DNA of 7,299 bases, taken from the NCBI GenBank assembly GCA_963693635.1, contig CAVOBC010000247.1:1-7299 (forward strand), written 5' to 3'. The translations under genes and the position numbers were made by a program. Of this stretch, positions 4,868 through 7,299 are shown in pieces; positions within the stretch are counted from its first letter, which is position 1, and every line of letters starts with the position of its first letter. This stretch comes from CAVOBC01 sp963693635 (GTDB lineage Bacteria; Pseudomonadota; Gammaproteobacteria; Pseudomonadales; Azotimanducaceae). Under the pieces are notes generated by a model. It was not told the origin of the DNA, did no database searches, and saw nothing but the letters and a program-made list of their open reading frames with translations.

Positions 4868-6748
4868 ATGCGGCTCTCGTCGGCTTGCTTGTTGGCGGTA
4901 GTGATGTTCTGGCTGGGTGCCGCCGGTGGCGCGGAGGTACCTCGACCGGTCCCGTATGAGCACGGCGCGTCCTATCTTGAGCCTTTAAAGTACGGGCCTG
5001 ACTTCAAACACTTTGACTATATAGATCCGAATGCCCCCCGTGGCGGCTTCGTGCGTGCTGCAGAAATGGGCACCTTTGACAGTTTCAATGGCATTCTGGA
5101 CAAGGGCCGGATCGCCAATGGGTTTGGGCGACGGGGGCTTGGCGCGCTTGTCTATGACCGGTTGCTGGAACAGGCGGTCGATGAGTCGGCGAGTTATTAC
5201 GGTCGACTGGCATCGGGTGTCTGGGTTTCGGATGACTTCCGTAAATTCGCATTCCGGATTCGAGAGGGTGCGTACTGGCACGACGGCGAGCCCGTGACCG
5301 TGGATGATGTGATCTTCACGTTCGAGACATTGCGGGATCATGGTGCAGTGGGGGTGCGGGCGGCACTGTTGGAGCTGGGGAGTATCGAGCGGCTGAGCGA
5401 TGACGAGGTGCTGTTTACAACGAAGGCGGACTCGATCAGTAATCCTGATCTGGTCTTCATCGTTGCTTCCTATTCGATATTGCCAAAGCATTACTGGTCG
5501 ACACGTGACATTACCGAGACGACGCTTGAGCCGCCGCTGTCGAGTGGACCGTATCGGATCGAGTCCTTTGATCTTGGGCGCAATGTTATCTATCAGCGCG
5601 TGGACGACTATTGGGGTGATGACTTGCCGGTGAACCGGGGTCGCCACAATTTTGATCGCATCAAGTTTGATTACTTTCGCGACGAGTCCGTCATGCTCGA
5701 GGCGCAAAAAGGGAACGTGATCGACATCCGGACAGAGACGGTGTCCAAGAACTGGGTCACTGGCTACGACTTTCCCGCGGTCAAGGCCGGAATCTTCAAG
5801 AAAGAACTGGTTGACCTGTCGCTGCCCTGGGGACTGTGGGCGCCGGTCATGTGGAATCTTGATAACCCCAAGTTTCAGGATATCCGGCGGCGTGAAGGGC
5901 TTTGGTTGTTGTCCGAATTCCGGTACACCAATCGGGTGTTGATGTACGGCTTTTACAACTACGCGAAGAGTTACTTCTACAACTCCAAGATGGCGTCGTC
6001 AGGTTTGCCGTCGGCGCTTGAACTTGCGTTGCTTGAGCCGCTGCGCGGCCAGATACCGGATCGGGTGTATACCCACGAGTGGGTCGGAAACGAGACGTCC
6101 GGGTATGGCTACAGTCGGGAGAACGTGAAGCGAGCAATCAAGTTGTTTGCCGCAGCCGGATGGGTGGTACGTGACGGTGTGATGGTTGATGAAAAGACCG
6201 GCAAGCGGGTGGCTATCGATTTTCGCTTTGGCTCGCCTTTCGGGCTGCGCCAGGAGAAACCGTTCATGGCTATGCTGAATCTCGTTGGTATCGAAACGAC
6301 CGCACGGACGCATGAAGTGTCGAATTGGCTCTATCGGATGCGTAACGGCAAGTTTGAGGGGGGCCAATACGGGTTCACGCCGAGCAATATTCCCGGGATC
6401 ATGTTGCGAAATCGGCTGGGAAGCGCAAGCGCAGGTTCACCGGGTGGCCAGAATTGGAATCGAGTTCGGAATCCCGCGGTGGACACCATGATCGACCACG
6501 TGATGGCCGCGAGGACGCCCGAGGATCTCTACGCAGCGACGCGGGCGCTGGATCGCATACTGCTCTGGAATTTCTACTACATCCCTGGGCTTGCTGCGCC
6601 GGGGTACCGCCTGGTGCACTGGGACCGCTTTGGCAGACCGGAGGGCCGACCGCGGCTGCTGCGCCCGGTGTGGCTGGACACGTGGTGGTTCGACGAAGAG
6701 AAAGCGGCTCGGGTTGAAGCTGGAATCGCTGAACTCACTGACGAATGA
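4868..6748 (+). CDS. YejA-like periplasmic peptide-binding protein (SBP_bac_5)
   Basis: With the ATG at 4868 this is a 626-residue substrate-binding protein of the oligopeptide / microcin C (YejA) class of ABC importers, acting in the periplasm. A signal peptide is visible at 1-22: Met-Arg, a hydrophobic core (LLAVVMFWLG), then an AGGA cleavage region. KYGPDFKHFDYIDPNAPRGG (41-60) is a YejA hallmark. YWHDGEPVTVDDVIFTFE (136-153) is the SBP_bac_5 signature, and EPPLSSGPYRI, DYWGDDLPVNRGR and KNWVTGYDFPAV (221-305) also match YejA-like proteins. The length fits the subgroup of about 600 residues. In-frame starts also exist at 4787 (653 residues, AGGAAAG nine bases upstream) and 4730. I prefer 4868 because it gives a compact signal peptide, but it lacks a good ribosome-binding site. 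The block usually like VREALGYAFDFEW reads RREGLWLLSEFRY here. No permease or ATPase genes follow. Peptide import is inferred; the ligand is unknown. Confidence 0.9.
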   Translation: MRLSSACLLAVVMFWLGAAGGAEVPRPVPYEHGASYLEPLKYGPDFKHFDYIDPNAPRGGFVRAAEMGTFDSFNGILDKGRIANGFGRRGLGALVYDRLLEQAVDESASYYGRLASGVWVSDDFRKFAFRIREGAYWHDGEPVTVDDVIFTFETLRDHGAVGVRAALLELGSIERLSDDEVLFTTKADSISNPDLVFIVASYSILPKHYWSTRDITETTLEPPLSSGPYRIESFDLGRNVIYQRVDDYWGDDLPVNRGRHNFDRIKFDYFRDESVMLEAQKGNVIDIRTETVSKNWVTGYDFPAVKAGIFKKELVDLSLPWGLWAPVMWNLDNPKFQDIRRREGLWLLSEFRYTNRVLMYGFYNYAKSYFYNSKMASSGLPSALELALLEPLRGQIPDRVYTHEWVGNETSGYGYSRENVKRAIKLFAAAGWVVRDGVMVDEKTGKRVAIDFRFGSPFGLRQEKPFMAMLNLVGIETTARTHEVSNWLYRMRNGKFEGGQYGFTPSNIPGIMLRNRLGSASAGSPGGQNWNRVRNPAVDTMIDHVMAARTPEDLYAATRALDRILLWNFYYIPGLAAPGYRLVHWDRFGRPEGRPRLLRPVWLDTWWFDEEKAARVEAGIAELTDE

Positions 6749-6786
6749 CTCGTCCACGCGGCGCCGCAGTTCTCGACCACCCGCCC
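6749..6786 (+). other. Short spacer with a GC palindrome after the binding-protein gene
   Basis: GCGGCGCCGC at 6758-6767 is a perfect ten-base palindrome ten bases after the stop. It has no loop and no following T-run, so it is a poor terminator candidate. Confidence 0.3.
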
Positions 6787-7051
6787 AACGACACACACGA
6801 AAGATGGCTTACATCGAGACCACCGGACCAACGACACACACACAAATGGGCTTACATTGAGTGCGACTTCGCCCGTGGCCGATGTTTCCGTCGTTGACGG
6901 GCCAGTAGCTAAAGGAAGCCAGTAGCCAAACGACACACACGAAAAGAGGCTCGCTTCGGAAACAACGACCACGGAACAAAGACACACATAAAAGTGGGCC
7001 TACATTGAGTGCGATTTTCCCCGCGGGCGATGCTTTCGTCGTTGACGGGTC
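6787..7051. repeat. Diverged tandem duplication of about 145 bases with four ACACAC boxes
   Basis: Two related units lie side by side, roughly 6787-6903 and 6929-7051. Each has a first box AACGACACACACGAAA (identical at 6787-6802 and 6929-6944) and a second box (6830-6845, 6978-6993), followed by a conserved tail. Between 6830-6903 and 6978-7051 I count 61 of 74 identical bases without gaps, many differences being C/T changes. Both tails contain CATTGAGTGCGA and end in CGTCGTTGACGGG, which can fold as a small CCGTC-GTT-GACGG hairpin (6888-6900; a wobble pair closes the second copy at 7036-7048). GCCAGTAGC is repeated at 6901-6909 and 6918-6926. No ORF on either strand looks real. The family of this repeat is not known to me. 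Confidence 0.7.
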
Positions 7052-7065
7052 CTGGAGTTTCACAG

Positions 7066-7140
7066 ATGAACACCGAACGCGTGCGGGTAGCGACGTTTTT
7101 CGGCTCAGTTGATCTCAACAAGGTGGATTGGCACGGTTAA
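7066..7140 (+). CDS. Possible 24-residue small ORF
   Basis: ATG at 7066 opens a 24-codon frame ending in TAA at 7138-7140 (start MNTERVRVATFF, end DLNKVDWHG). GGAG at 7054-7057 lies eight bases upstream, a reasonable ribosome-binding site, and the ORF begins right after the last repeat unit. No family is recognised, and ORFs this short are common by chance. It is listed only because its translation signal is better than that of several real genes here. Confidence 0.2.
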   Translation: MNTERVRVATFFGSVDLNKVDWHG

Positions 7141-7198
7141 TGCGCAGAGGGTCGCTGAATGGGGATCAGCTGGGGATGCGGACGGGTGAGGCCGATGG

Positions 7199-7299
7199 TC
7201 AGGGCAGTCCCTTTGCTTTGCGGCACCAACCGTGACGCTTTGCCCAGCCGTCGAGTGCGTCGTCGGACCCATAGGCACGCTGGCGTTTACCAATCGCGT
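7199..7299 (-). CDS. 3' end of an unidentified minus-strand gene
   Basis: Reading leftward from 7297 the minus strand gives 32 codons and then TGA (complement of 7199-7201). The gene enters from the right edge, and its start is outside the window. The visible C-terminus is strongly basic and polar: GKRQRAYG, then SDDALDGWAKRHGWC and a final RKAKGLP. Its composition (two Trp, one Cys, many Lys and Arg, soluble and helix-like) looks like genuine protein, unlike the other frames of this stretch. I do not recognise the family. Its 3' end faces the binding-protein gene across the repeat region, so the two are convergent. Confidence 0.5.
   Translation of the reverse strand, partial: AIGKRQRAYGSDDALDGWAKRHGWCRKAKGLP

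Noticed and set aside
4985..5707. 240-residue minus-strand frame within the binding-protein gene
   Set aside because: It is fully antisense to well-conserved SBP_bac_5 sequence and has no recognisable domain.
6787..7051. CRISPR array
   Set aside because: There are only four boxes, the spacing is unequal (43, 99 and 49 bases), the intervening sequences are themselves repeated, and no cas genes are in view.
6577..7121. Overlapping minus-strand frames rich in Val, Cys and Ser across the repeat region (6577-6987, 6809-7063, 6909-7121)
   Set aside because: Their VCVV- and CVSL-like strings are simply the GT-rich complement of the ACACAC boxes read in different frames. The repeat period is not kept in one frame and no start signal is convincing.

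Overview
The window looks like a stretch of a moderately GC-rich proteobacterial chromosome. A gammaproteobacterium is the best guess, because DUF3565 and DUF1971 proteins and YejA-type binding proteins are common there. This is an inference from family content and was not tested by a search. No tRNA, rRNA, CRISPR array, transposase or phage gene is visible.

Layout, left to right. (1) Positions 1-371 hold the 3' part of a plus-strand gene whose product joins the end of a DUF3565 domain to a DUF1971 (TehB-N-like) domain. (2) Positions 462-1418 encode a complete NAD-dependent D-2-hydroxyacid dehydrogenase. (3) Positions 1419-1885 are non-coding: a stem-loop just after the dehydrogenase, then a compact cluster of inverted and direct repeats, then a pyrimidine-rich tract leading into the next gene. 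(4) Positions 1886-3748 encode a type I Baeyer-Villiger monooxygenase (BVMO). It is followed after 39 bases by a VOC-superfamily (glyoxalase / methylmalonyl-CoA epimerase-like) protein at 3788-4219. These two form the only clear operon in the window. (5) Positions 4220-4867 are mostly non-coding, with short repeats and a possible leader peptide. (6) Positions 4868-6748 encode a secreted YejA-like (SBP_bac_5) peptide-binding protein with no transporter partner genes in view. (7) Positions 6749-7198 contain a diverged tandem duplication of about 145 bases carrying four ACACAC boxes, plus one possible 24-residue ORF. (8) Positions 7199-7299 are the 3' end of an unidentified minus-strand gene.

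The BVMO would insert oxygen next to a ketone to make an ester or lactone. The VOC protein may act on a downstream metabolite, possibly a CoA thioester, and the dehydrogenase may interconvert a 2-keto and a 2-hydroxy acid. No esterase, lactonase or CoA ligase lies in the window, so the pathway and substrate cannot be named. The genes resemble a catabolic or accessory segment of known enzyme families. I see no convincing new defence or mobile system. The least explained parts are the repeat region downstream of the binding protein and the repeat cluster upstream of the BVMO.
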